DNA of 21,786 nt from Plantago elongata (lineage: Eukaryota > Streptophyta > Magnoliopsida > Lamiales > Plantaginaceae), in contig JAYMSP010002949.1 of the NCBI GenBank assembly GCA_036897095.1, forward strand, positions 1 through 21,786. The letters are read 5' to 3'. The position numbers and the translations under genes are program-made. Below the pieces are notes generated by a model. The model made no database searches. It was not told the origin of the DNA and worked only from the letters and a program-made list of their open reading frames with translations. Positions 10,137 through 21,230 of the stretch are shown here, piece by piece. Position 1 is the stretch's first letter. Each line of letters begins with the position of its first letter.

Positions 10137-10403
10137 AGTACTATAAGAAGTTATATCATTGAAAATAAAAAGTGGAGCCTGAATGAAAAATCTACAAGTA
10201 CAAAAGATTCACCTACAACGACTATCATTCTAAAGAATTTGGATAGGAAAGAAAGATTGAGTGACTCCTAGAACGAAAAGATTGGGTTAGAGGGGGTATC
10301 ATAACACGGATCAAAGGAAATAAAGAAGAGCAGTTATCAACGGCAATCATATATTCGTATATTATAAAAACTTTTTGTTTGTGAAAAAGACTTCATAATT
10401 TTG
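10137..10403 (+). pseudogene. Ser/Thr/Lys-rich coding relic, unidentified
   Basis: Eighty-nine codons with three internal stops (TAG 10269, TAA 10302, TAA 10365), ending at TAA 10404. The first 44 codons are clean and plainly protein-like (KWSLNEKSTSTKDSPTTTII, then LDRKERLSDS). The frame extends leftwards in poorer form to about 9939. All stops could derive from Gln or Trp codons by transitions. The strand and frame agree with the 9366-9758 relic, which suggests that both belong to one decayed gene. No domain recognised. Confidence 0.33.
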
Positions 10404-10962
10404 TAAACTGCAGCTATAGCTTAACATAAACCGGCTTGCATTTTTTATTATTAACCCTCAGTTATCATTTGGCATTTGACTCATCACTTGTAAAAACCTA
10501 GGAGAAGAAATGAAAACACAGATTTTTTTATGTCACATATTATTTTTATTAAAGATGAATGAAAATGGATATTGCGTATATTTTGTTTAAAAAAAGTCGT
10601 ACAATAAAAGTTTATAAAGGATTTTTAAATGAAAGATTACTAGCTCAGAAAAATTAGAGGAAGTCTTACTGCATTTACTGATTATTAATTCCATTACTGG
10701 GAGCATAATTACCTAATCTTATTCCTAGTTCTATGTTCTATAAAGCACCAAAAGTAAAAATACACTACTACTCGTTCTAACAAGGTACTTGGCGAAGCTG
10801 CTTATTAAGCATACCTTTGTGGCATAGATTCTTTATCTTGATCTTGTGCACAGCACAGCCCGAACTGTAGTAAATTTTTCCTAGGCAAGCATCTCTTCTA
10901 CGCCCAGTTCTCGTTTACCAGAAGTATGCGTCTCTTCGCTCCTTTCTTAAGCATTAAACATT
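10404..10962. other. No gene recognised; C+T-rich leader-like end
   Basis: Several frames on both strands have short open stretches and none stands out. From about 10800 the sequence becomes richer in C and G. It ends in a pyrimidine-rich tract (GTCTCTTCGCTCCTTTCTT, about 10929-10947) just before the ATG at 10963. Such C+T tracts are common just upstream of fungal start codons, so this may be the promoter and leader of the next frame. Confidence 0.3.
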
Positions 10963-11163
10963 ATGACAGTTATTTTTTTGTTAGAAAGAAGCTTTTATAT
11001 TTTCTATATTATAATATTTATAATAGGCAGTTTTAATCAATATCAATTTAGAAAGAGCCTTGAGCCCCTAGAAAAAGACTCATCTTGGCCTAGTAAAAAA
11101 GCAAGTGATTTTCCCTTTATATTATTTTGTAATGAAAAACACTATTCACTGAAGAAAAGATAA
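10963..11163 (+). CDS. Small signal-anchored or secreted hypothetical protein
   Basis: A 66-codon frame from ATG with A at -3, preceded by an in-frame stop and a C+T-rich leader. Residues 1-23 form a hydrophobic signal or anchor (MTVIFLLERSFYIFYIIIFI). The remaining 43 residues are hydrophilic with Ser, Lys, Pro, one Trp and a single Cys (KDSSWPSKKASDF). This is the only frame of its kind in the window with a conventional start and no internal stop. The same frame continues past the TAA with further protein-like pieces (AWFREREKRKEIRYTVARYL at 11251-11310, then a hydrophobic run), so it may be only the surviving first part of a longer decayed gene. Its similarity to small secreted proteins in AT-rich fungal compartments is by size and layout only. 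Confidence 0.38.
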   Translation: MTVIFLLERSFYIFYIIIFIIGSFNQYQFRKSLEPLEKDSSWPSKKASDFPFILFCNEKHYSLKKR

Positions 11164-11343
11164 ATGTAGGCCTTTTTTATTTATCGTCTATAACTGGAAA
11201 GAATTCGTTGGGATTAGAACAACTACACGCCTTGAGAAGATGAAAAGTAGGCTTGGTTCCGGGAAAGAGAAAAAAGAAAAGAAATTAGGTACACCGTTGC
11301 GCGTTACTTAGTTGGCATCATATTGACCTTTTGCTTCTTGTTA

Positions 11344-12533
11344 TAATATACTGCCAGTAATTTTTCCATAGTCCTTACTATATATAATATATAGTTATTT
11401 ATCATTCTTTCCCTTTCAGATTATTTTATATTATAATAAACAGAGTTCTAAAACAAGAAGATGTAATCATTTCTATTTCTAATAATTCGTAATTAAGAAC
11501 TACCGACTACTAATAAAGGAAAAGTACGCTATTGTTAATATTCGCTCTAGGTACTTCTTTGTCACCCGAATTCCTTTTTGTAATGTAATAAGATTTATAT
11601 TATATTCAATTGCAAGGTATAGTTCAAAAGACGAGAAGTTTAAGTGTTGAAGTATATAGAGGTAGATAAAATAGAACGAAACCAAGATGGAGATGTCCTA
11701 AGGTTTGGACTTGTTTGTGCTACTATGACTCGCTTTATTAGAATTTATTAGAAAGTTTTGTTGACTGGTTGGTAAGAACCTATACTATATATATATAATT
11801 TTCTATAAAAATGATCTTAGAATTAGATAACTGCGAGTTGCTTTTCTCCTCCTTCATGGCACAATTCTGTTCTGAAGCTATCCTTTATATTTCTATTATA
11901 ATAAGCATATTATAGATGTTATTAGTTTTTGAAAAAGTAGAATAAGTTGTATTAATGAAATTTGTCGATTGCAAAAACTAAACAATCCTAGTAATAAACA
12001 CAGAAATAAATAATATACATTACAGGTCCTACATACAAATAGATTAACAAGGGTTATCTATTTGTAATTCATAAGTAAATAATAATGAAATTATAGATGC
12101 GCGTGTACTCTTTAGTGCAAACCTAACATAGACACCCAAAAAACTAAGAACTCCGCACCTTCCCACAATTACCGGGTTACCTAGTGTTTAAAAAAAATAA
12201 AATAACCATAATACATAGTTTTTGAAAATGAATATTAAGATTTAGGTAAAAAAGTATGCTGGAAAAGAGAAATTATATGACTATAACATTCGTAATATAA
12301 ATAAAAAACAACAGAATTCTCTTATCTCGAAAACCCACTCCTGCTAATAAAGACTCCTCGAGAAAGGGGTGTATGCTGGCATTAGATTCTTTAGAGTAAA
12401 TAAAATATGCAAGGATAAGGGCGAAAACTATGTCTTACTTATAACTTTTCTATTAGACTTCTTTTAATATTAGCTAGTATCTTCTCTCCCCGATACCAAT
12501 CCTTGCTACTCTTGCTTCTAGTAAGCATTATAA
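11344..12533. other. No gene recognised; contains a hairpin
   Basis: Non-TpA-rich central DNA with many stops in all frames. There are two short minus-strand open stretches: 11500-11685 (62 codons, no ATG) and 12273-12434 (53 codons, no ATG), the latter with a hydrophobic N-terminal part and an acidic middle. Both are within chance length. The only clear structure is the hairpin at 12034-12066. Confidence 0.35.
12034..12066. repeat. 14-bp stem hairpin with AAGG loop
   Basis: TACAAATAGATTAAC pairs with GTTATCTATTTGTA around a 4-base loop (12049-12052). Fourteen pairs form with a single bulged T at 12044. This is the longest near-perfect short-loop hairpin that I noticed. It could be a small palindromic element or an RNA structural signal. 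It lacks the T-run of a factor-independent terminator and has no clear gene beside it. Confidence 0.75.
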
Positions 12534-13034
12534 CTAAGAGCAGTTATTTGTCGAAAATATATTGAATTCTTAGAACTAACTGAAAAAAGTAAAATCTTCC
12601 TTTGGTTAGCGACTTAAAGTGTTATCTCCTTCTCTATATTATTACTTCATTACTTCTCTATCTTACTTAGCCCTGTACTTGTACTATGCCTACCTATTCC
12701 TTTAGTTCGTGTTCTTCCTAGTTATTCCTTGATTGATAAGGCGGGTTTAGTCAATTTAAAGAAAAGAGTCCATTTGATCGGGGTCAGGATCGTTTATATT
12801 TCTTTTCTATTTATATAATATTGCACCATTACTGTTAAGAGAAAAGTTATGCAAAGCTCTAAATCCCCTTTTTCCTTTGAAAATAATATTAAATAGACCC
12901 TTGGTTTGCTAAATAATTATTATTTTCTTGTCTCAAATACAGAATTTTTTTTTAGAATTCGCGTTGTATATCATTTGAAAAGTAGAAAGAGAGAATAAAA
13001 ACTCCAAAGTAAATTATGTAATAAGAACGCGTAA
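12534..13034 (+). pseudogene. Decayed membrane-protein-like coding relic
   Basis: One frame of 166 codons has only four internal stops (TAA 12615, TAA 12816, TAG 12894, TAA 12996) and ends at TAA 13032. That is about 2.4%, where about 7% is expected. Content is varied: a charged helix (KYIEFLELTEKSKIFLWLAT), a hydrophobic span with prolines (SPVLVLCLPIPLVRVLP), a basic stretch (KAGLVNLKKRVHLIGVRIVY), then mixed sequence. All four stops are TAA or TAG. I judge it the best coding relic of the central island after the 8066 gene. It has no ATG at its left end (the frame is closed by TAA 12531), so it is an internal part of something larger. No family recognised. Confidence 0.4.
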
Positions 13035-13299
13035 ACTCCTTTTTTCTATTTATATATATATTAGAAAAACGTAAGAGGAATAAATAGCAGCTAATGAAAT
13101 TATTAAAATAAAAGGTATTAGATTATCCTACATGAGTGTTTCATTAGATTATTAAGATATTTTCATTAGTTTACTCTATTTAGTATTTTTTTATCTATAA
13201 CATAAAAAAAGAAGTATACATATTTTTGTAATGTGAAACCTAAATAAAGTTTTTGTTATCCTTGTAGGAACTTTGGTACAGTAGTTATAGTATATATAT

Positions 13300-13620
13300 A
13301 TGCTGTTGTTAGAATCTCTACTATTGGAATATTAAATAAGAAGAAAAAAATCTTTTGAAAGGCGAAACCTTGAAATACTTCAATTGCCTTGGACGAAATT
13401 GTAATGTAATAAAAAGTACATAAAATTCCTTTATATTTTGTATTGAGAAACATAGAAAAGGCTGGCATAATTTAAATACCATAGCATAGGCGGAATTCAA
13501 TCTCAGCCTAAGAAATAAGTCTACTTTACGTGCATGAGCGAGTGTCATTCTATGCCAGAACCAGATGTTCCAAAAAGAAAAGGAGAAGGAAATCCAGCTC
13601 AATTTAATTTAAATTTATAA
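13300..13620 (+). pseudogene. Possible coding relic, strand uncertain
   Basis: From ATG 13300 a plus-strand frame of 106 codons has six internal stops and ends at TAA 13618. Its last 33 codons are clean and protein-like (CMSECHSMPEPDVPKRKGEG, then NPAQFNLNL). The minus strand of the same stretch has an uninterrupted 93-codon frame (13602-13321) that is rich in Phe, Trp and Arg but starts from TTG with a stop just before it. I favour plus because Lys/Glu-rich content is more usual than its Phe/Leu-rich mirror, but the choice is not secure. It ends about 120 bases before the right TpA-rich block. Confidence 0.22.
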
Positions 13621-16600
13621 GCAGTTGTAATTAATTTAGAAATAATTTTTAGGAGCGAAAGAAAAAAACACGACAGAATCGACTTATTTCAATTCATTCT
13701 ATTCCATTAAAAGTACATCTTTGACTTTGAAAACAGGCCCCTATTAGATGCTTAAGTTAGATTATTAAGGCATATCACTTGTAACTATATTTCATAAGTT
13801 TAGAAAGGGTACTAAGTACTCTTTATAACAACTAGATAATAGGCTAGCTTACTTTTTAAATAGTAGCTATGTACTTACTGGTACAAATTACTTTGCTATG
13901 GGTGAGTGATTTTTATACCCTAGCCTTAAATTTGTGGGGTTGAGTATAAATATACTATGCTAGAGTTTCTTATCCTTCTTAATTATTATATTATTTAATA
14001 ATACTAGTGAGTTATCTTCTTCCCCTTTTAATTAATATATTGTATGTAAATATACCTTTCTTAATAAGTACTAGCATGTTAATAAATGCTTACGTTATAA
14101 ATTTAAGTATACCCCCTTACTAAATCGTTTTTCCGTACATAAAAGTGCTACCTTCTTTTTATAAAATATGATAGTAAATAGAGTTATTCCAAAAAATAGA
14201 AGAAATGAAAGAAGAATTATAATATATTACTTAATACTCAACTATGCTTCATAAATAGTGCTGCTCAGGGCGTATAGTGTACCCTTCTTACAGTACTATG
14301 ATTTGCTTTAACCTTATATTTTAAATAAATCTTATACACTTTATAGAGTGTTCACTTTGATATACTTTAATAAAAGATAAGGCTTTTCTTAGTATCTTGG
14401 GGGAGCCCTTTACTTTAGCAATACACTCTTCTATTAATATTTTAATATATAGAATAAGACACCAGATACTCAATATCATACCTAGTAAATAAAACTTTAG
14501 TTAGAATGAATAGAGTACCCTCTCCTTTATTACTAAAGTTATTATATTTATAAAGGAAATAGGTTCATGCTTTCTAGTATCTTCGTTTTTTATTAAATTT
14601 AAAGTCTTAACTCTTTGAAATATATTTTTACCCCAGTAGGAACGCCTTTATGTGAAAGCTAAGTGTATATCTTTAATAATTAGTGTGAAGTGTAGGTTCT
14701 CCTTCGTTATAGTATTATAGAGAGGAATTACTTGTTCCTCTAAATATTTATCCTTACTTAGTTAAAGATTCCGTATTATTGTAATGTAATAGAGATATGC
14801 TCCTTACTCTTGATTAAACTTTATATTCTCATATCATAGAGAAGATAGTGTACCTTACTTATATAAAAATTTTAGTTTATAAATACGTTTTTATAAGGGT
14901 GAAGCTTAATTCTATAGTATAATACTGAGAGTTTTGTGGGGGAGAAGGTATACTTTATTTCTATAACCTAAATAGTATAATATTCAATTATTAGAAGTAC
15001 ATAAATGTCTTCGCTCTATTCTTAAATATAAAAGATTAAATAGAAGGGCATCTCTTTTCTCCCATATTAGAATAGTTTTAACAAGTAGTCATACTAAAGA
15101 AAGTATAAAGTACATTATCGCCTCGGTTCTATAGTATAAATACTTTTTTCTCTATTTACCCTCTCAATATTTCGTAGATTACTAGGTGCTTCCATTTTAT
15201 AACTGAGTAATACTGGAATAAGAAATACACTTGGTATAAGGCAAGAGTGAACCCTATACTTAATAAGGGAGTAGAGACTTTAACCCTTTAGCTTTATATA
15301 TTTTTTTAGACTTAAAGGGAGTTACTTACGGCAGAGTTTATACTACCATTTATATATATAAGAGAGCTATATGCTTAAGACCTATTAAAATAATCAAGGT
15401 TAACTAAAGAAACTAACAGGCCCCTTTTTAACATAGAGAATATAGCTTTATATATTAGTGCTAAAACGAATCCTTTACTAAATTAGTTTTATCTAATAGC
15501 TATATATATATAATTTATAAGGCCGTAACTAACTAGGAGACTATAACGAGTATATATATCTTTAATAAGATAACATATTTATAGGGCAAAGATAGTTCAC
15601 TCTAGTGATATAGTAGTAAGGATTACAAGCATAAATATTACTAGCAAATAGTAAAATAATGTACTAAGGATTTACCTCTTGCCCTTATTTTAGGGTAAGT
15701 ACTATAATTTCTTAGATAAAATACAACCTGTCCTAGAGAGCACTTAAACTTAATAAGTAATAAGAGTAATCTTCCCTTATAACTAGAAGAAAATATTTAT
15801 GCCTTATAGTAATTGGTTAGAGAGTACTTTATTTATACAAAAAAGTTTGCGCTAGAGTTAGCACATGAAGGAGTTTTTTTACTTACACCTATACTATAGA
15901 TAAAGAGTATTATAAAGTATAAGCTGAGTTATATATAAGAGGAAAACTCTTTAACCTTAGACCCTACATTTATTAGTGGAAATAGAGGAGAGAATATAAC
16001 TAGTTGTATCACATTTTATATAAATAGTATACATGCATTAATTAAGCCCCTCTAAAAAAACTGATAAGTGCTTTATGATTAAATGATAAAAGAGGTGTAT
16101 AGTTTACCATAAATATACTTATAGAAGGTTTCTTAATAAAATTTTTCTTTACAAGAAGGTGACTTTTTATACTTTGTACTATACTTTTGCAAGAAATTTC
16201 CTATAAATGAAGTACCTAACACGTATGCCTAAATGAAAGCCTTCATATGTATATTATAATAATAGAAGCGTACCTATATTTAACTAAGAAGTATGGTATA
16301 TTCCCGAACTCTTACAACTAAAAGTAATTAAGAGCGCCCCTTCTTATAAACACATATACACAATAGTTGCTTCTTATTTTACCCAAGTATACTTTATAAA
16401 AGATAATTGTAGGCTCTTTATGAAAATACTAATAGGTGTGCCCTTACTCCTCTAAATTAATTAGAGAAAATAGCATTATAATTATGTTAGAAATTATTAT
16501 ACAAAATATTACGCTATATAAGAAGAGCTCTAAAACCTTAACTAAATAATTAATTGTGAAGAATTTACAGTAAACTATCAGGTACTCTCCTTAAGTAATA

Positions 16601-18878
16601 AAGAAAGAAGTAAGACACTATATTTTATAGAATTATACTAAGAAAACTTAATATTTGATATAGAGAGGAGTGATTTACCCTTATAACAAACAAGATTACC
16701 TAATATTATTTTATAGGAAAATCCTGGTTATGCTCTTGTATTTTCTATTATTTATAACTAAGAGAAGATACTTATATAAATACTTTAATATTCTAGGCCT
16801 AAGCATGCTTTACCTATGTAATGGAGATACCCTTATGCCTATAGAAATGTGTAAACCCTTTCTTTACTTAATAGAAATTCTAGTTATACAAACAACCCCT
16901 CCCTTACATTACAAATTTTTACTAGGTGTTTAAAGCAATTAGTATATAACTTATAGCTTTAGTATATTTTAGCAAATACCCCTTATAGAAATAGTTTTTC
17001 TTATGTACTCCATTATTTAAGGTTATGTCTTTGTTCTTGCTAGGAGTCTACTCTTACTTTAGAGAAGATATAATCAAGTAATGCCCTCTAATCCCTTAGG
17101 CTAGTATAAGTATACCTATCTTGAAAGATTATCTTACTAGATATTATAATATTAAGGGATAACTCTATTAAATCCTAATTATAAGTACTACCATGTTAAA
17201 TATGGGCTAGAGATATAATATTCTCCTTCCTTAATATATAAAGACAGGTCCGCTGAGCAATGCGCTCTCTACATAAGGGTAATTCGGTAACTCTAAGTAT
17301 TATATCTATTTGTATTTACTAAAAAATACAACATACTACTTTCCTTATAAACTATTAAGAGAGTATATAGTATATAATAGTGACTTATGATAGATTACTT
17401 ATTTATTTTTTACCTAAAAAGGCTTTAGACCCCTGTGTACAAGTAGTGAATTACCCTTTCTAAATATATTTCTTAAGTTATTAATGGAAGAGAAGATTAC
17501 TTAAAAATATTTAATTTACTTAAAATAGCTTCTTATGCTTATTTAGTTCATAAAGTAATATTTGCTTTATTATAAATGAGAGGTCTGACTTAATACTCAT
17601 CTATAGGATGATACTTAAGCAGGTTTTAAATACAAAGAAAAGTACTCTCTCACAACTTCCTAGGAATTATATAAAAAGAAAGTATACTTAGTAAGAAAAC
17701 TCATTATATATTAAGATTAAGGCAAAATATAACTGCTAAAGGGCAAGAGATACTTTATAATTACACTTATTGAATAAATTTCATTGTTATTTTGCCTTAA
17801 TGTAGATTAAATACCCTATAAGAAAGGAGTCTTTGATTTCGTTACTATTAGTTTAATGGCTTATATTATAGAATTATGTATAATATAAATATCTTGAAAA
17901 TAACTAACATTTATTACTTACTACTCGCTGCTAGAGCGAATATTTGTATAGTTAAGGAATACTTAAATTTTAATCAAGCTATTATACACCTCTCCTCTAA
18001 CAAATAATTAAACAAGGAAAAGAATTATATTGCTCAGTTAGTATTTACCTATATATTCAAGTAGAGAGCACCTAAGTATATTGCCCATGCATCCTTCTAA
18101 ATCCTTAGTACAAAGTAGAAACGTTTCCTTATACTACCTTTTATCTGACTCGAAAAGAGTATGTTACTTATCATTTAGACTGAAAAGATAGCTTGGAAAT
18201 ACCCTATTTTTTTAGAAGAAGAAGATAAGAGTACTTATTTAAATAACACTATATTTTAGAAAAATTATACTTATATAGGACTCAGTGAGTCACTATCAAT
18301 AATATACCTTAATAATTAAGGCTTTATAAGTAAACATATCCTATAAACTAGTTAAGATATAATAGACTAATAACTAATTCCTTCCCTTTTTAAGAACCCC
18401 TAGAACTTTAAGCGCGCTACTTTATTAAGTGTGCTTAGTTATTTATACTAAGAAAGTTTATTATAGGGATACCTAGAACAACTAACACGCGTAAATAGCG
18501 AGTGAATAGGGTACTACTTCTTCTATAGAATTATATTTTAATGAAGTAAGATAAAAGGCAACTGTGTTATAGCCCTATAAATTCAGTACTCTAATATATT
18601 TACAAAAAAGTAAGACGCAGTAAATTATTTCTCTAAAGACTATACTCACTAATGAAATAGTTAGGCATTGAGAGGACGCTACCTATGCCCTGCCCCTTTT
18701 TAGAATACCTTGCACCTTACTTAAGAGATATGTATTTATCTTATAGCTGGAGCATTTTTTACAGCAGCTATTTACCTAACAAAATTTTTTATAAAATAGA
18801 CGGGCTTGTTAAAGACTTATCGTGTACTCTAAAGTATCCTTAAAGAAGAGAGCTGCAGATGTACCTGAAGAGTCCTCT

Positions 18879-18897
18879 CCCCCCCCCAAAAAAAAAA
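18879..18897. repeat. C9A10 double homopolymer
   Basis: Nine C followed directly by ten A. It is the only long C run in the window and is out of character with the block around it. It is prone to length error in sequencing and assembly. Confidence 0.95.
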
Positions 18898-20139
18898 CTA
18901 GATACATATACATGAAAATGCTCGTAGCATCCTCTCTAAGCAAGGATTCTTAATTATACGATATATATTATAGTATGCCTATAGTTATATACTTCTTGGA
19001 GTACTTTTCCTACTAATAAAGGGCCAATATTTTACTAGTATTAAGCTAATATACCTAGAGACTTATAATAGATAATAGAGTGTACACAAAGTAGAGGTGA
19101 GTCCTTTCTTTGTAGAAAAGAGGAAGACTTGAGTAAGCAACTGTATCACTCTATAAAGAAGGCGCATTTAATAATAAATTAAAGATTATTTAATTATGCA
19201 TACTACTAGGTAAGACTTGTACTATTTCCCTTAATAATGAGTTAGTTGCCCTTAACATATAGAGTATAAATATTCCCTTCCCTGTAGGGATATAAATTAT
19301 TTGCGGAAGAAAAGGCCCTTGTATTTATTACTTTTAATAAGACTTAAGAGATCGTAACCTACAATTTCATGCATACGCTAAAGAAGAGTTACATATACTA
19401 AAGGTCTAAGGCATATAAGGGATTACCCACTCTATTATATATGTAGGAGTATCTTAAACTATTCTCTCTAAATAAAGGTGTAAACTCTTCTTTCAGAGTA
19501 CTTTTTTTATAGTTTACTATGGGTTAGAAAAGATTCACTCGCTTAATAGACTAAGGGCAATCGTTATAAAGTGTAAATATATAATACTTTCCAAGCAAAA
19601 CTCTAGTATTATATGGATGGAGGACGTAAAGCACTAGAATGACTCCTAAGTATCTTTTATATTTTAAATACTTAGAAATTTTTTAAGAATACTACATTTC
19701 TTAAGTATACTCTACAGTTATAGATATATTAAGGGAGAGAAGCACTATAACTATACTTTAATTTTAATTATAGAGCTCTTTAAACACGAAGTTGTTTTAT
19801 CATCTCTCCTTATAAAAAGGAGCTTCCCTATTATATTTACAGATTAAGTATTACTTAAAATAATATGAAACTATGTATAAATACTCTAGAAATACTCACC
19901 TATTATAGTAAAGGTCAGCATTAAACTCTGTTATTAGTAAAAAATAAATAGAATTTAATTATAGCATAGCACAATTTTACAAGAGCACGCGTAATATTAA
20001 TAAATAGTTATACAAGAGATAGTACTAGGCTCCCATTAACAACAAGATATTATTCTCTAACCCTTTATTTAATAACTAGAGAGTGCGTACTTAATAAAGA
20101 GAGTGACTCCTTCAAGATATAATTAAAAAATAAAGGGGA

Positions 20140-20160
20140 CTATTATTTATTAAATAATAG
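20140..20160. repeat. 21-base odd palindrome
   Basis: Ten-base arms CTATTATTTA and TAAATAATAG around one central T. It is AT-only except at the ends, so it is probably fortuitous in TpA-rich DNA. Confidence 0.6.
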
Positions 20161-20318
20161 AATACTAAAGTAACATAGTTAGTTAAGGCAACCTCTTCAT
20201 TTCTCTATGGTCTAGGTACATAAAGAAAAGGGCCCGTATTTAATCTAGTTTATTTATAGTTACATAGTAAAAAACTAGAATAAAAAGAGCTCTTATAAAG
20301 GAGGACTCTAGCACTTCT

Positions 20319-21215
20319 CTAGTAGATATAAAGTACACAAGTAAGTTTCCCTAACACTATTAAAATGATAGTGTATATTTCTTTAGTATACCATTTAAGG
20401 ATATACTCTCCTCTTAATAAAGGTTTTCTATAAAGACAGGGTGTAAATACTCCCCTAAATAAATTTATAGTAGAATAAGTGCATTCTCCTAAATACTTGC
20501 TATATTTGTGTAGATATACTTGCCGACTTATCGTAGGTAGCTTAATGTGCAAGTTCTTCCCTAATACAATAACATAATTAAAGGTATGAAAGTATTACTC
20601 ACTATAATGAATGCCAAAGGTACTTTTAGACTCCAATTTAAGAGGATTTTAATATACGACCTTTCTTAAGCACGAGAATTCATTTAAATAATTAGTAATA
20701 CTTCAATATTATCTAGATCTATTATTAATAAAGATGATAAGATTTACTTACTAGGCTATTTACTCCTCGAGAAAGGGTAAGGCTTAGTTCCCTTTACTCA
20801 ATAATAATTTCTTAGACTAGAGAGACTTACATACTTTTAAAAAGTTTCCATACCTAGAGAGTAGGGTATATATTCCTACTCTTTGCTCTTCCATAAGTAC
20901 TAGAACTAGCAAATCTTAATTATAAAAAAATACACTAAGAGAAGAAAGTTTGCCTCTTTCCTTTACAAAGAAGAAAATATTCTTATATCTTAAATAACTT
21001 CAGAGGTCATAATTATAGATTAAATATTTGCACATAGAAAACTTAAATACTCTAGTAAGTGACTTATAATATGTTTTTATAAATAAGGAATACTTATGAA
21101 GCTATTTATACAAACCTTCCATTAGGGTACCCTTTCTATCTAGTACTTCATTGTTTATAACAAATAGACAGATATTTCTCTCTACTACGGGTCTATTAGA
21201 GATATTTAAAGCACC
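20319..21215 (-). pseudogene. Long coding relic of the right block, stop-riddled
   Basis: One minus-strand frame of about 298 codons carries twelve internal stops (plus coordinates 21102, 21000, 20916, 20817, 20784, 20760, 20751, 20748, 20709, 20703, 20649, 20595). That is 4%, whereas the opposite strand over 20731-21230 shows about 10%. Ten of twelve are TAA or TAG. The final 91 codons (20592-20322) are uninterrupted. Content is varied and globular-looking: SNRPVVERNICLFVINNEVL near the start, LVLMEEQRVGIYTLLSRYGN, NPLKLESKSTFGIHYSE, then HIKLPTISRQVYLHKYSKYL. No ATG is certain, and the frame is closed by TAG at 21216. I expected a transposase or polyprotein but recognise no catalytic motif. 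The absence of frameshifts over 900 bases with many stops is typical of point-mutation decay. Confidence 0.42.
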
Positions 21216-21230
21216 CTAAGAGCACATTAA

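Noticed and set aside
8219-13034. Non-standard genetic code with TAA/TAG read as Gln and TGA as Trp, which would make the relics intact genes
   Set aside because: The stop rate in the best frames would fit, but frames still shift between relics, CAA, CAG and TGG codons are also used there, and the adjacent RIP-like blocks give a simpler explanation.
13862-14311. Plus-strand stop-reduced frame at the left end of the right block
   Set aside because: Seven stops in about 150 codons is only slightly below expectation, and it conflicts with the minus orientation suggested by the right end.
16670-16933. Plus-strand 87-codon frame in the right block
   Set aside because: GTG start directly after a stop, biased to Leu/Tyr/Ile, of a length expected by chance in this block, and on the strand opposite to the better relic.
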